From: Paraphysomonas bandaiensis | Lineage: Eukaryota > Chrysophyceae | Reading direction: 5' to 3' | Assembly (NCBI GenBank): GCA_965644295.1 | Contig: CBFFRP010000217.1 | Span: 310,001 to 374,000 of the forward strand | Length of the DNA stretch: 64,000 bases | In this document: positions 10,956-25,715 of the stretch, in pieces | How positions within the stretch are numbered: position 1 is the stretch's first letter | How the letters are laid out: the number at the start of each line of letters is the position of its first letter | Notes under the pieces: model-generated | What the model was told of the DNA's origin: nothing | Seen by the model: the letters and a program-made list of their open reading frames with translations, nothing else | Database searches by the model: none | Made by a program: the position numbers and the translations under genes

Positions 10956-12612
10956 GATCAGCATGTGCAATGTATCTCGTTTTTAATGAGAATTTATGTT
11001 TTCTCTATACTATTTCACGTATCTCACATATTCCTATTGAGTGATTATTGATCTAGATAATAATATGTTGAGTTTTGCAAAGCAAAGTTGAACAAGTAAG
11101 TGCAATTTAAGGGTTTAGTTCATATCCATCAGCAGATACAATAAGTTTAATAATGCGTCATGAAATATAATAGATACAAGATTGCCTCATTCCGAAAATC
11201 CGAAAACAAGATTGCCTACTTTAAAGCTTTAATGCTGCTATTTATTAAACAAAACACCGCATGTACCTTTATAGAAATCTTAACGAATTCTTTGGGTGTG
11301 ACATCAAGTAGGCTTCAATTAGATCTACACAATACCAATGACCAGATGTGTCAGATACTTGACACAAGGGCCATAATAGCTACGATATATTGAGTATTGA
11401 CCATTTTCAGATGATTAAGATCGTTTCAAGAGAAGTTTAAGTTAGTCAAACTAGATAGATTACGTTATTATAATTGTATACACGATTGTGAGTGTTGTCA
11501 TGAAACACATGTCAACAACATGATAAATTATTTCGTTCATGTCAACCACTGCTCAACTTCCGCATTTTGAATCGTCATGATATAATACTTCAGTTTCACA
11601 GTTATAGCTATATAGCACCTTTGACCATTGACTACATATTACTGTTTTTTTCACATTGTATTTAACGTATTCTACAGTACTATCTTAGAGAACCATACGT
11701 ATTCCAACACGATAATCCCTGCATATTGCATAAGAGGTGGAGGCTAACATAAGCGGTGTCATTTCTAAATCCACAAAGTTTTCATTAGTTTCTACTAAAG
11801 TTGTCAGGTGTTTCTACTAAACTAAAAATTGCAGTTGAGCTATATTTAGATTTAGTAGAATCGAATAAACTTAGTATTTAGAATTAATGTCTGCAAAATT
11901 TAGTAGGGACAAATATATTACCGCCCGCTAACACGGGTATGGGTGGTAGGGTGCCTCTCGTAGAATATGAGCTCGTTGTATGTGAGCAGACGAGATGACA
12001 AGAATCGGAGTTACATGTGTGACTTGGTAACTGTACCGGCGAAGCAATGGAAGAACACGGCGGCCATACTGTCCAGGGCCATTTAACAATTAATGGTAAT
12101 ACCATTATAATTGCCGGGAACTGGGCACTCATTAATGAGCCATTCATGGGATTCACTGGTACTTGACACATGATAGAATTAGATGTTTTTAAGATATAGA
12201 ATCTCTATTCCCTGAAGAAAGTCGACACAATGTTCATGTAACTCTACAGACACTTTTCGTGGCCACTTTGCGCATTATCAGCGGTAACCTTAATGATTAA
12301 TGAGTTAGAAAATAGCTTCGTGAGCAATAACATACTCGACAATTGAATGGTGTTAGCAATTAAAGCTTTCGTTGTGTTATATATAATATAAATGTCCATT
12401 ATCCCATTATAGTTGTCGAGATTTTTAACTTAATGACATCTCTTAACACATACAGCTAGTTGCAACAAGAGTGCAGTGTTGAGTATAGAATAGATTTATC
12501 CTGAAAGTGATCTATCCCTTACGAAATTATATCATTTATCTTACAACAACGTAACACTACGCCACAGTGTGCTTCTAACAATAGATTCGTAAGACTACGC
12601 TCTCCTAATGCC
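10956..12612. other. Intergenic with one GC-richer patch
   Basis: Mostly AT-rich and featureless. A GC-richer patch at about 11925-12170 can be read on either strand: 95 codons on minus, and a shorter plus-strand stretch GHLTINGNTIIIAGNW. Neither frame matches a family I know and no splice structure is convincing. It could be a lost exon or repeat fragment. Confidence 0.4.
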
Positions 12613-14061
<1,449 letters not shown>

Positions 14062-14192
14062 CACAGGAAGCCCAGATGCTCATAGGAATTCTATGCACAA
14101 GATCTTAACATCAGCAACCAACCTACGCGTCACGAAGCAATTGTATGTATATACGTACCTTCCTGCCACTGTACCTATCTACCTATACGTAA

Positions 14193-14241
14193 ATACATAC
14201 ATACATACATACATACATACATACATACATACATACATACA

Positions 14242-14275
<34 letters not shown>

Positions 14276-14701
14276 CATACATACATACATACATACATAC
14301 ATACATACATACATACATACATACATACATACATACATACATACATACATACATACATACATACATACATACATACATACATACATACATACATACATAC
14401 ATACATACATACATACATACATACATACATACATACATACATACATACATACATACATACATACATACATACATACATACATACATACATACATACATAC
14501 ATACATACATACATACATACATACATACATACATACATACATACATACATACATACATACATACATACATACATACATACATACATACATACATACATAC
14601 ATACATACATACATACATACATACATACATACATACAGACATACATACATACATACATACATACATACATACATACATACATACATACATACATACATAC
14701 A

Positions 14702-14732
<31 letters not shown>
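14193..14732. repeat. TATG/CATA tetranucleotide array, about 540 bp
   Basis: About 135 nearly perfect ATAC units on the plus strand (TATG on the minus strand), with rare changes such as CATATATAC at 14268-14276 and CAGAC near 14637. Open frames across it on all strands are an artefact of a 4-bp unit lacking stops. It begins about 130 bp upstream of the minus-strand HisD start, so the TATG strand is sense for that gene. Confidence 0.99.
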
Positions 14733-14734
<2 letters not shown>

Positions 14735-14875
14735 TGTGGTGTAGCATCTAATATCTGATATGGTGCCCTGTCACAGATCTCGGGTGCGTTAAAAGTTCGA
14801 CGAAACCACTGTTCTTTTTGTCTATGTAGATTACCTTATGAACAACAATCTCTCCTTGCAGATTGATCTCAGGAC

Positions 14876-15085
14876 TCTGGTCCTGTTCCAGATGAAGCCA
14901 TTGAGCAGGCAGTTAATCTGCTTCGGAGTGGACATCTGAATCGATATGGAGAGTTCTATAGTAGCACACTTCTGGAGTATAAGTTTGCTCAATATGTTAT
15001 CGCGAAGGGGGGATTCATTACACGTGATGAAGGGGGGAGTCTGGATTTGATGACGACGAGCATGCAGTTCAGGCTGTGGCATTGA
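14876..15085 (+). pseudogene. Fragment of a DegT/DnrJ-type PLP aminotransferase
   Basis: The frame from 14876 reads PVPDEAIEQAVNLLRSG then HLNRYGEFYSSTLLEYKFAQ. This matches the N-terminal helix region of DegT/DnrJ/EryC1 aminotransferases, where P-x-EAI...A...L-x-SG-x-x-RYGE precedes the cofactor domain. It stops at 15085, far short of the PLP lysine. A second frame continues to about 15315 without family features. No start codon or acceptor could be fixed and the rest of the enzyme is missing. It is probably a truncated gene copy; an isolated exon of a gene I failed to join is less likely. Confidence 0.5.
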
Positions 15086-15579
15086 ATTTGTTTGGCCGAG
15101 CTTATCCCGTGGGGTATACAAGTCGATACCCACAATGGGAGTACATTTCTTCTCCTCTCTCCAGTGGTAGTGGTGCATTAGTCTCCACGACAACGAGGCA
15201 ATACCTCCCGAACACAACCAATATATTGCGAACTACATTTGACATGTCGATGCCCTTGTTTCTAATATGTGAAATATACTTACGGATAATTGTTATCCCT
15301 ATTAAATATTCTTAAGTCAGCAAGGTTTATAATATAATTAACATGTTAAAGTACTAAAATTGGATGAGCAATTTATATTCGTATTCAATACTGTATTCAA
15401 ATAACCATCGTATCAAGAACAAAATGATACTAACAACGTTAGTTTTCTCAAGCAATCAATGTAGTAGAAAGAGAAAAAAACAGGTGAAAACTAGCTAGCA
15501 AATTATATCTCCACAGAACGGAATAAGATCATCATATTGTGCTTCAGTGGGTGCCCTTACACCATGAAAATAAAAAGAT

Positions 15580-16901
15580 TCACATAATCGTACAGACAGA
15601 AAAACGCCCAGCCCTAGCTGCAACGCGCTGTTCAATGGCTTGTTTTCTGCGTACAAGCTTGCAGTCCGCCTTTATCCTCTTTGATAGTTCTTGCTGCTGC
15701 TCCTCTGTGAGTTCCTTATATTCCGAACACCACTGAACTTCCTCCAGATTCCTAGATATGTATTGTAACACCGCGCTCTGCATACTAGGACTTCCAAAGA
15801 TATCAGCAAAGTTATGAATTGATATGGCAGTAGATGCATCAAGCATTGTAGAGACAATGGCATGCTCGCATATAGCGCTCAGAAGAGAAACTTGGAATTT
15901 GGCTGCCACTACAAGCAATTCCCGAGCATACTCGGACAGAACCTTTTCACTACAATATCACAATTATAAAAATCAAAAAATAATAAATACTGTAAAATAA
16001 GTTCTATATAAAATAGAAATACCTGCAATAGTCAGTGTATAGAAAATTCAAAAAGTGTTCCATAACTGTTGGGTCTTCCTCTTCCAGAGATATCATCCCC
16101 GTCGTGTTTTCCAAAGTAGGATGTGAAAGCATAGCTTTAAAAACAGGAGATCTTGCACTGAGAATGCATCGATGTAATGGAAATTCGCGAGACCCCCCGA
16201 TTATAATCTTTATATCACTGTTACTGCTTGACGGGGACGATAGCAGAGACCGCATGTCCTGGTCTAGTGTAGATCCCTCACCTACAAAGTTGCAATAATG
16301 CTCTACGTCTCCATACACGGTAATCTCCACAGCGAATACAACTGTGTCATTAATACGATATGGTGATTCAGCTGCTAAGCGCTCCTTCATAATAAATCTA
16401 TCTCTACCTATAATTGCCTTTATTGTTAACGCACAAAATGAGATATACTAACGTACCCCAACCGTCAATCCTTCCCTGACCCTGAGTGTCGAAGAGCTTC
16501 ACACCGGCAGAGGTGAATATTATCTCATCTTCGTTAGTCTCCTGATTGTGAATGAAAAGCTTATACGTCGCCGACACTGCATTCGACGATCTGTTTGCGA
16601 GATACAGTGACACATAGTTGCTATGCTTCATGGCACTTCCTCCTATCGAACACATTAACTAGAGTGCATATAGTCACTTAACTAGACCTGGAAATATTCG
16701 GATTTTCCATTTGTGACCACACAGTTCAACTAAAGGTGACTCAATATGGTCTCCAACCAGTTGAGGGATAGCCTGCCAACCTGATAATAACTCATGAGTG
16801 TGATATCGCCATAGCAGAGATATATACGAACCAACAACACTGTGTGTAAACTTTCCTGTTAATCTTTTTACTCTAGAAGTAGTGCTAACCTCTTGCATCA
16901 T
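15580..16901 (-). CDS. MATH-BTB/POZ protein, likely CUL3 adaptor
   Basis: Predicted substrate adaptor of a CUL3 ubiquitin ligase, like animal SPOP or plant BPM. Four exons (16901-16688, 16642-16457, 16407-16023, 15949-15580) give 384 residues. Residues about 55-175 form the substrate-binding MATH domain (HKWKIRIFPG, SNYVSLYLANRS, GWGRDRFI). The BTB domain follows: DIKIIIGGSREFPLHRCILSARS, then FKAMLSHP and LNFLYTDYC. A BACK-like helical tail (ELLVVAAKFQVSLLSAICE) ends in a basic coil. Domain order and length match the family. Introns are about 45-75 bp. Divergent from the first armadillo gene across 650 bp. Confidence 0.9.
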
Positions 16902-17554
16902 GTTAAATATATATGGTTGTGGTATAGTTATACATAGGAATGGTATGAATTCTATGAGGTGTCGGCTATATGTAGATATCGTCTAATAGTCCCTATATAA
17001 CTATACGATACTACACTATACTATACTGCTACTTCATTTCATTGAACTATTCGATAATAAGAACTATGCGACACTTTCCTGTACTTTACATTGAATGTAG
17101 GGGTGAGCGATCGAAGAATATCAAGTGACCTCTCAAGGTAATGTATGCTAAAAGTGTGAAGTGTATTAATATCTTTTTTATAGCCAATGAAAATAGAGTA
17201 TTTAGAAATGATGAGAAAGGATTCGTTCATTGAGAATCCCATGAGGGACACAGCAACACTTTTCCAACACATACAAAAACAGAAGTTCATTCATATGTTT
17301 CAGTATAAAAAAAAACAAGTAGGAAGTACTACGAAGTCATGTATAGGTGTAGGGATATGTACAGTATGTATGTCTGCGTATCTACATTCTGCATCCAGAG
17401 TACACGATACTATACCATACTACGCATACATGCATGTACAGAGAGCAGTGTATGCAGTGCGTATATATAGCTAGAGGCAGTATCATACTGCCTGATTCCA
17501 GCATATAAACCAGCCTGATGTTACTGGGTGCTGTTGAGGAGTAGACTGATAGTA
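16902..17554. promoter_or_regulatory. Divergent promoter region, MATH-BTB and armadillo gene 1
   Basis: 653 bp between two start codons on opposite strands. It has short GTACAGTATGTATGT and GTATATATAG stretches near 17358-17470, typical of upstream regions in this window, and no supported exon. The bidirectional role is inferred from layout. Confidence 0.35.
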
Positions 17555-20500
17555 ATGGCAGACCCTGATAGTGATCCTATGGATGTGTGTGAGTCTCTAG
17601 ATGAGGACTTTATAGGCGAGCTGGAGACATCTATCCGCAGGAGCATCAATCTATCGAAGCTGTCTTTAACTGACCCCTCACCTCTTCATCCATCTCCTCT
17701 GTTGAATCATAAGGGATCAGTAGAGATATCACCGGCAGATGCAACCAACAGAACGACACTCACAGCGTGGATGATAAGCAAAGCTGATATACTGCCCGCT
17801 CTATCCGCACAGTATGCTACTCTGTTTGTCAGTCATGGTCTAGGATCTATTAAACGACTTGCTAAGAAAATAAAGAAATCTCCTGATTTTTTGATATCAG
17901 TTGGAGTGCATCACTCTGATGCTGATCTCATACTGGCTGCTCTGAGGAATGAAAAATTATTAGAGATGCCTATATTCGGTACCAAATCTGAGCGATCGTC
18001 CTCAAAGCGCACAACGAAAGGCAGCTCCTCCGATACGGAGAGAACGGGCAAGACTTCATCTCCGTCTTCGTCTCGTATATTGTCGGCTGGTGACTTGCCC
18101 GTAAAAGTTAAAGTCTCGGTTGAGGAGATATCCAAGAAACTCCAACAGGTGATCGACTCCGAGGATTCGTTGACGGTTGAAGAACTTGCCAAGGAAGCAT
18201 GCCGTGATATTATATCGGCTGCTGGTGAGAGTGCAGAGATGCAGGCGGCCCTGGGCACTGCTGGTATTTGTGAGGACATTGTGTCTCTCATCACTATATA
18301 TACACCATCTTCGGCCCGGGTATTGCAAAATGCTTTTTGCGCACTCTGTACACTCTGTCGTCGACATTCAGACGACAAAACCACGCAGTGCATGGAAAAT
18401 ATTCGGCGTCTCGGGCAAATGCGTGCATGCCAGGCAACTATAACAGCACTGCGCCGCTACCCCGACACCCTTCTGGTGGTTAAGTGGACCGCCATCGCTG
18501 TCAGGAACCTGTGCAGTCTGGACGCTAATAGAGCATTCTTCGGTACTAGTGGTGCATGCCATGCTCTTATGCAGACTGCCCGTGCGTACGAAACTAATGA
18601 GGACGTGTTGAGGTGGATGTTTCGGGCAATGGGTAACTTGGCCAACGGCAACAACGAGAACCGCATGAGTCTTGTACATCACGGTCTCTGTGAATTTTTG
18701 ATATCTGCGATGGAACGATATGATAGTCACCCCCTTGTGCTAGCGGATAGTTGCTGGGCACTAAGGAGTCTAGCAGTAGGGGATCAATCATGTCGCTCAC
18801 GTCTGGTACAGCTGCGCTCCTGTGAGATTGTGTCCCGCACCCTGAAGGATCATTTTAGCACTGATTTCGTAGTGACAGAGGCTTGTCGTGCTCTTTTGGC
18901 CCTTGCTGCAGACTCGGAGGATACAGTTCAAAGGATCGGTGCGAACGGCTCTTGTGCATCCATTACAATTCCTCTTTTAGGAACTGCTAATTTTGTAGAT
19001 GGCTTGGTGGTGCATCCTTCTCAGACGACATGCTGCGGGGAGCAGGCAACCGTGGCCTGTCTGTCTGCGATATGTTCACTAGCGGTAACAGATACTATGC
19101 GTGGACTATTTTTTGAAGTCGGGGCATGCGAGTCTATTGTTTCTGCGTTTACACACCACGTACGCTCATCTGATGTTGCAATATGGGGGTGCAAAGCAAT
19201 CCTGAAACTGTCATCATCCTCGGTGGCACCGAAGAAAATGCGTCGTGCCGGGGTGTGCCAGTGCTTGGTGGAGCTCCTTGGTCGGGAGATTGTAAACCGG
19301 GACGCAGAAGTAGCTGAATGGGCAGGATTGTGCGTCAGTGTTCTGGCAATAGACAAAATCAACCGTGAGGCGCTTGCCAACGAGGGTGTATGTCAGGTAG
19401 TTGTAAATTCACTGATGCAGCACCAATCTAATCCTGATGTTGCCTATCGCGTCTGCGGTGCTGTGCATTTCCTGGCTATTGACGACTCTATTCGTGAAGA
19501 ATTGGGGAAAGCCGGGGCATGTGAGGTAGTGTCTTGTGTGCTGCAGCTTCACACAGGTACTGCGCGCTCTCTAGCTTCTCTGGAGGGGCTACATGAGGGA
19601 GCAGTGCAGGCAAGCGCTCGGGCACTTGGTAGCCTTGCTTGTGAGAGTCCTGTTAATTGCGCCCGTCTATTTGAGGCAGGGGCATGTAATGCCCTCATGG
19701 AGGCGTTCATTACATTCCGTCACAGTGCTGCTATGATGGAGTTTTGTTGTCGTGCCTGTGCGAGAATGTGCAGGGAGGACCGCTGTACTAGTCTTTTGGG
19801 AGCCAATGGTGCTTGCGAGTGTGTGATTTATGCACTTGAAGAGTACAACTCACGTGAGGCAGTTGTCAAGCACGGTATGCTAGCTGTGTCAGCAATGACG
19901 GAAACAGAATCGGAAGTGATATCTGTACGCGAAGTTTGTGACGAGAATATTAGACGATTTTTGGTGGTTGAACGATCAATTGGCGTTATCATCAAGGCTT
20001 TAGAAATGCATGCTGAGATTAACGAGGTGATTGCCACTTGTGGCTGTCGTGCTTTGGGCAGGCTGTATGATGCCGAAGCTGTTGGTCAAAATAAGCGGTC
20101 TGCTGAGGAGAGTGAAGCTCATAGGCAGGGTATAACGGAAGCGTGCAAGGTTGTTGTCACTTGTATAGGAGCACACTCTGTGAATCAAGAGGTGCAAATA
20201 GAGGGTATTCGCACTGTGTCTATCATTGCTCATAGTAGCAAAGAGAATAATGCTATCCTGGGGGATCTAGGGTATATTGGCGTCCTTGTGACTACTCTCA
20301 TGCAGCATAAAGAGGATTCCCGCATTGTGTCAGCGTGCTTCGAGTCTCTAGTCAGCCTCGTGGTGCCGGATGATAAATGCAAGCTTCTTTGTGATGCTAA
20401 AGGGTGCGAGGCTGTAGTGAATGCATTCAAGACCCTTGTCGCTAACGTGGCTGTGGCCAGGTACTATCTGAAGATTTGTATGATTGGTGATATATTTGTA

Positions 20501-23052
20501 GCCGATTTCGGTATCTTATTCTATACTTACTTGTATCCTGCAGATGTGGTTGCGAGCTCCTTCGTATAATGGCGAGATGCGATGGAACACGGCGAATGCT
20601 TGGGGTATTTCATATATGTGATGTGCTAATATCTGCTGTTGAAACGCACTCCGCTCCTGAGGGTGACATGAGTGTTATTGTGCCTGCTCTCAAGGCTCTT
20701 GGCTCGATGTGTGTGCTAGACAGTAATACGGCTGCTCTAAGTTCATCGAGTAAAGCAATCAGCATGTTGTGTGTGCTTCTGCAGGAGCGCAAGGATGATC
20801 TTGAAATTATTGAGTGGGCATGCCGCGTTGTACTCATTCTACTAGCATACGTACCTCAAATTCCTGAATCTGAACTCGAGCAGCAGCAAGTGAAAAGCAG
20901 TCGTAGCACTGGTACATTGCCTCCTCTGTCGGATGAGCCGACCACAAACATTGGGTCATCCAGTCCAAGGCGTGTTTATCATGGTCACTCTCTGGCAAGT
21001 GTTTCTCCTGACCATTCACCATGTAGCCTCAGTCCAGTATGTGGTGACAAAAGCTGTGCGTACGTTACATACCATCCGAACACGGAGTCGTTTCTGGGAT
21101 CTCAACTGCACGTTATTCTGGGCGAGCTGTTAAGTCACCATCGCAACAATGAAACTTTGGCATGGCTGGTGCTGGAGGGACTTGCGTTGCTGACAATGTC
21201 AGAGAATGGGGCTGCATCAGTCGTTTCAGAGGAGGAAGTGGATTTTTGTGCTTTAGTATGCACTGCGCTGCAGATTCACCTAGAGCAGAGTGAGAAAACG
21301 GAGCTAGCTGCATGCAAGGTAATTGCAAATATTTCGGGCTTCAGTGACTACTCTATTCTAATGGGTAACGCCGGAGCTTGCGGGCTGGTCGTCCCATTCG
21401 TAAAGCGATATTATGATGAGTCGCCCGATTGTGTGACTATCGGTTTCACTGCCATGGCTTACCTATGTAAGCGGAATGCCAGCAACAAGATTGCCTTGGC
21501 AGCGTCAGGAGCTTGCGAAGTGGCGTTCACTTGTCTTCAGAAGTACGCATTTCTACCGGATGTTGTGGGGCATGTGCTCCACGCTATTAAATGTCTCTGC
21601 TCCCAGAATAAGTTTAATACTACCAAGTTAACAGCCGCGGGTACTCTTGACTTCATCATTCAGCATATGATTGAAACTGAAATATTGGGAGCTGATCCAT
21701 CTTTACTTGGTACATCGTTATGGTGCATTGGCCACCTGCCTCCTGCCTCTCTTTCCATCCTGGCTGCTCCAACTGTGACGACATTCGTGATGCGTTCATT
21801 AAGTTCTCATTCTGTAGCTGGCGGAAATCCCTATGTAGTGTTATGTGCATGTGACGCGATATACGCCCTTTGTTTGTATGTTACTGACAGCAGAAGGCGA
21901 ATCGCTGATATGATGGGATGTGATAAGCTTATTACAGTATTGGTTCAGTTTGAAAAGGATGAAAATGTTCTTCATAGCGCTTTAATGGCGATAGCAAACC
22001 TTGTGGATCGTACTCCTGACAACCAGAGCCGGGTTAAGGCCTCCTTTGTTCTCAAGACTATGCAGGTTCGGTGCGATAGTGTGGTTGTCGTTCGCGGAGC
22101 ACTGGCAGCTCTTTTAGGACTCGTTCATGATAATCCATCTCATCCTTCTAAACTCAATACTGTAAGTGCCGTCAAAATAATTCTGAAGGGGATTTTTTTG
22201 CACAAGGCCTGTGAAATCGTTGCCAAGCGTGGAAGTAGTCTACTTGCTCTACTAGCTGCTCACGATAAGAGCTACCAGAAGACATTAGGCAGTGAGGGTG
22301 CGTGTAATATAGTAGTGGAGGTAATGAAAGTGCACGACAGTAATGTCGTCGTTCTAAGAGAGGCATGTTGGGCCCTATGCAGCCTTAGTCATAAATTTGA
22401 TAGCAACCGGACCAAGATCATTCAGATAGGTGGTATAGAATTGCTCACAGGGATTCTGAAACGTCATTCTGGGAGCGAGCCGGTTGTGTTATGGGCCTGT
22501 GGTACTTTGGCTAACATTGCGGCAACCAAGACCGGAAGTAACTCACCCCAGTTTATGGAGGCAGGAACTGGGGTGATGGTAGTCGAGATTCTACAGATGT
22601 ACGGGCTCGGGGGTACTGAAGGGAGTGAACCAGTATTGCGATATGTATGCTGGGCGGTAGGTAATCTAGCGACAGTACCGGTGCTCTGTGCCAGTCTAGG
22701 AGAGGCTGGTGCCTGTGAAGGGATTACACTTGTGTTAATGAAGCACGTGGGTAGTGCTGCCGCTGCTCAGCTCGCCTGTACGGCGATATTTCACTTGGCC
22801 AAGCTACCAGAAAATAAGAAGCGATTGGAAGACGCTGGAGCTGTCGCTGTTGTTGACATGTGCCTGCAGCAGCATGCTACAAACGATATTGTGATGAAAT
22901 GGGCGAAGAAAGCAAAATCTGTACTCGCAAACACCAGAGCGTTTCATAGCTTCAGCTTCAGTAAAGGGGACTTGCGTGTCAGTGAGGAGAAGTCGAATAG
23001 TGAAGGATCTGTTTCTGGAGACGAAAGAGATGGTGATAATGACAATGCTTGA
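17555..23052 (+). CDS. Giant SAM-like plus armadillo-repeat protein, 1,804 aa
   Basis: Two exons (17555-20460, 20544-23052) joined at VAVAR/CGCELL. The start is the ATG giving MADPDSDPMD; an upstream in-frame GTG is not used. Residues about 64-135 form a SAM-like helical domain (LTAWMISKADILPAL...YATLFVSHGLGSIKRL) shared with the second giant at 38282. After a Ser/Arg/Lys linker, from about residue 190 to 1780 it is built of armadillo-type repeats of about 40-50 residues. Each tends to carry a G-A-C-E-x-V-V turn after a Leu-Gly-x-x start, so there is a regularly spaced Cys. A Ser/Pro-rich break lies near residue 1090. Probably a cytosolic or cytoskeletal scaffold; partners unknown. It is not an orthologue I can name. 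Confidence 0.9.
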
Positions 23053-23964
23053 GATGTGGTGTCTTTTGAGCTGCACATAGCTACTAATTGAATCGTAGTT
23101 TCTGTCAGAAATATTTGTTGTTTTATCCTCCTATCCATACCAAATACCAACTACATTAATAATTAATTACGAGATGTATTAGTTGTGTACACTCACCATT
23201 TTGTTTAGTGCAGAGTGCAGACACTTCTCTGTATTCATCGTTTACCGCTGATTCATATTTCCCTTCTGAACAATTTTCACTTTCAGATGGAACAAATCGA
23301 GTGAAGATGGTGTATGCACCAATTAAAATCTCTCTCTATGCATAAGGGTGACCGTCGGAGTCAGCAGCACTAGCATGGGTTAAGTGTGGTAGTCATAAAT
23401 GTGAAGTTAGTAATGATGATGCAAATGACAATATGCATCCCATATTACTACGATTCTGCGCAAACATAAAAACCAGGACTAGGGAACAATATATTGCAAT
23501 GCTATTGTTAGATAGCGTTCCGTCAATACTATGTGTAATAACCAGCCATCTGGTTATTTTATGCTACATGCTGGAGAAGTTTACTGGAGAATTCCGGGTT
23601 TGATATCCACGCTGATAGACGTGTATTGCCAGATTATCCAGTAATACAGTTGTACTTATGTATTTCATTAGATACTTATTGTTTATTGAGCTGTACTTGG
23701 AAGTACGTATACAAGGCTTCAACTACAAGGAGAATACTGAATGTATCTTCCCCTATGCATTGATGATGGATCAGTTGTGATCAGGCTGAGCTATTAGTAA
23801 TGTATATGGATGAAGGTCATTCCTGCAGGCCTTCCTCTGGCCTGGGAATCATATGTATATATTGATTATTGATAATAAGATGCAATTTCTGTACTTTGGA
23901 AGTTGCTTGTAGATAGTATTATTGTAGTTGTAGTCATATTCATTGTTAGTTATCTATTATTACC
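23053..23964. other. Intergenic with transposon end
   Basis: Non-coding. It holds the left end of a hAT-type element at 23474-23550 (see the separate entry). I see nothing else supported. Confidence 0.5.
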
Positions 23965-24345
23965 ATGGAGGGAAAACCTGAAATGGAGGTTCATGACTCT
24001 AGTCTGTTTCAGTTAGCTCTGAGAAGGATCAGAGCAATGATTATTGAAGAACAACAGTCGATATCGAGTGCTGATGAGCAGCGTGTCAGAGATATTGGAC
24101 TCGTTACTGGATTAGATGGTGCTGACACCAATAGGAGGGTGTTACATATGCATGGAGATTTTAAAGCAACATATTGCAGTATATTAGTATCATCATTCAG
24201 TAAGTAAACATATCCGTAGAATCCATTTTTATTACTAGTCATTGAGACATGATAACCAAACCCACTACGCTGGCAAGCAGAGACTCTAGCTACTGTTGAG
24301 CTGGTCACAATTTCCCCCTCATCGGTGATGTCAACATCACCATAC
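23474..24345. mobile_element. Decayed hAT-type element, interrupted copy
   Basis: Bases 23474-23535 match the left end of the intact element at 56416 (GGGAACAATATATTGCAA then TTGTTA.ATAGCGTTCC). Bases about 24165-24345 match its inner part at 56530-56720, including CATCGGTGA.GTCAACATCACCAT. The two matching blocks are separated here by about 620 bp absent from the other copy, and the right inverted repeat is not found. Either the intact copy lost its middle or other DNA was inserted here. Confidence 0.65.
23965..24207 (+). CDS. Small hypothetical protein or exon
   Basis: An ATG-started frame of 80 codons, MEGKPEMEVHDSSLFQLAL, with a helical acidic/basic composition through about residue 65. 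The last part runs into sequence homologous to the hAT element (from about 24165), so the end is transposon-derived. It may be the first exon of a gene broken by the insertion, or a chance frame. No family is recognised. Confidence 0.3.
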   Translation: MEGKPEMEVHDSSLFQLALRRIRAMIIEEQQSISSADEQRVRDIGLVTGLDGADTNRRVLHMHGDFKATYCSILVSSFSK

Positions 24346-24465
24346 TCATATACATATCCTGGCAGTTGTACTCTGTACTCACATCCACCCAGCTATACGC
24401 TCCTATGTAATTAGGATATCGCAACCTCTAATATGGAGACATACACAGACCTGTAACTAATCTGA

Positions 24466-24881
24466 TCAATACAAAAAACAAAGTAGGGATAGCAGGTCGG
24501 ATTCTTCCCTCCTATTGGACCTCCGTGAGTCCCGAGACCCACTATCTCTCCTAGATCGTCCCTTTCGATGACTAACCGACCTGCTACCCCTACTTCTTCG
24601 GTATTTGCAGATACTACGGCTTCGCGACCTACTCCGACTTCTCCAAATGTTTGAATGGTAACGCGACCTGCTCCTCCTATGCCAGACTGAATCCTCCGAC
24701 TTACTGACAGAACGACTTTGGGAGCGCCCACCGGCTTCAACGGCAGGAACAACATTCCCTTCCTCCTGCACGACAGCCTCTGCCCTTCCCTTCCAAATTA
24801 GAGCAATTTGGGTTCGAAGTTCCCTCTTGTGGGCTTGCTTCTGCCGCTGAGCATAATCGTTCAGTGGGTCCTGCTTGGACC
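24466..24881 (-). CDS. Arg/Ser-rich (RS domain) protein, 3' exon
   Basis: The exon opens after a TTGTAG acceptor at 24881 with SKQDPLNDYAQRQKQAHKREL, a charged helix. It then continues into an RS domain with many RS, SR and RD dipeptides and stops at 24466. RS domains mark splicing and mRNA-processing factors. No RRM is present in this exon. The 5' exon or exons are not fixed: upstream to about 25270 there are in-frame pieces such as LWKHVYPLEDCDAVVSGAG, but their splice phases did not join cleanly. The total length is therefore unknown. Confidence 0.6.
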
Positions 24882-25715
24882 CTACAACGCAATCCGTAAA
24901 TTAAATAAGTCAGGCCACTGTTGTCAGTATACGTTATAGCATTATGTAATATACGATATACATCCATCTCTTATCTACGACAGCACCTACATCTTGATTA
25001 ATGTTATATGTAAACCTCAGTCATATTTACAGGACACAACAGATCATTACGAATGATACAGCATTAGGAGTCATATGGTCGACAGGCTCTTCACTGGTTG
25101 GGTCGTAAGAGGCGTCCCTGTACCACATACATATACTCCCACCACTTCCACAACTCATCCACACTCTCATACTACTCATATGCTATCCTTATAGAGGAAG
25201 TCCTCATATGGATGATCACCACCAGCTCCACTAACAACAGCGTCACAGTCTTCTAACGGATACACATGCTTCCACAGCACCATTAATGCAGATACACCAT
25301 ATAAAATAACACACTCAGAGGCGCATTAGTGGTGAACGCTTCTGGTTCAGCTATATGGCTATTCAGGGTGCTCCATGCGGTCTATGCATGTATATGTGTG
25401 TGGGGGTTCTGTATGTATGTGTGTGTATCTGCTGCGGTATTATTCATATGATCATACGAGTCTCTCTCCTCATGAGCAGCACACACCACTATACACCACT
25501 ATGACCACACACTGTTGATAGTCCTCACTCGTGTCTGTGAGTAGAGGCAGCAAAAGAGCCTCTGAATCATGTACTCGTATATGCATATATCCACATCACA
25601 TTCACTTCGAAGTGAGCCAGAGATATACACTCATATACGCACACGTATACCAATGTATTCCATATACACAGTATACAGAGAATACGTTGATTGCACTATA
25701 CATGTAGGAAGGTGG
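24882..25715. other. Upstream region of the RS gene; possible missing exons
   Basis: Minus-strand pieces near 25060-25115 (DASYDPTSEEPVDHM) and 25175-25275 look coding by composition but could not be joined to the RS exon. The remainder to 25715 shows short TATG/GTGTAT runs and no gene. Confidence 0.35.

Noticed and set aside
17911-18393. 160-codon antisense frame within armadillo gene 1
   Set aside because: Shadow of a long coding exon; no family features, and the sense strand is clearly coding.
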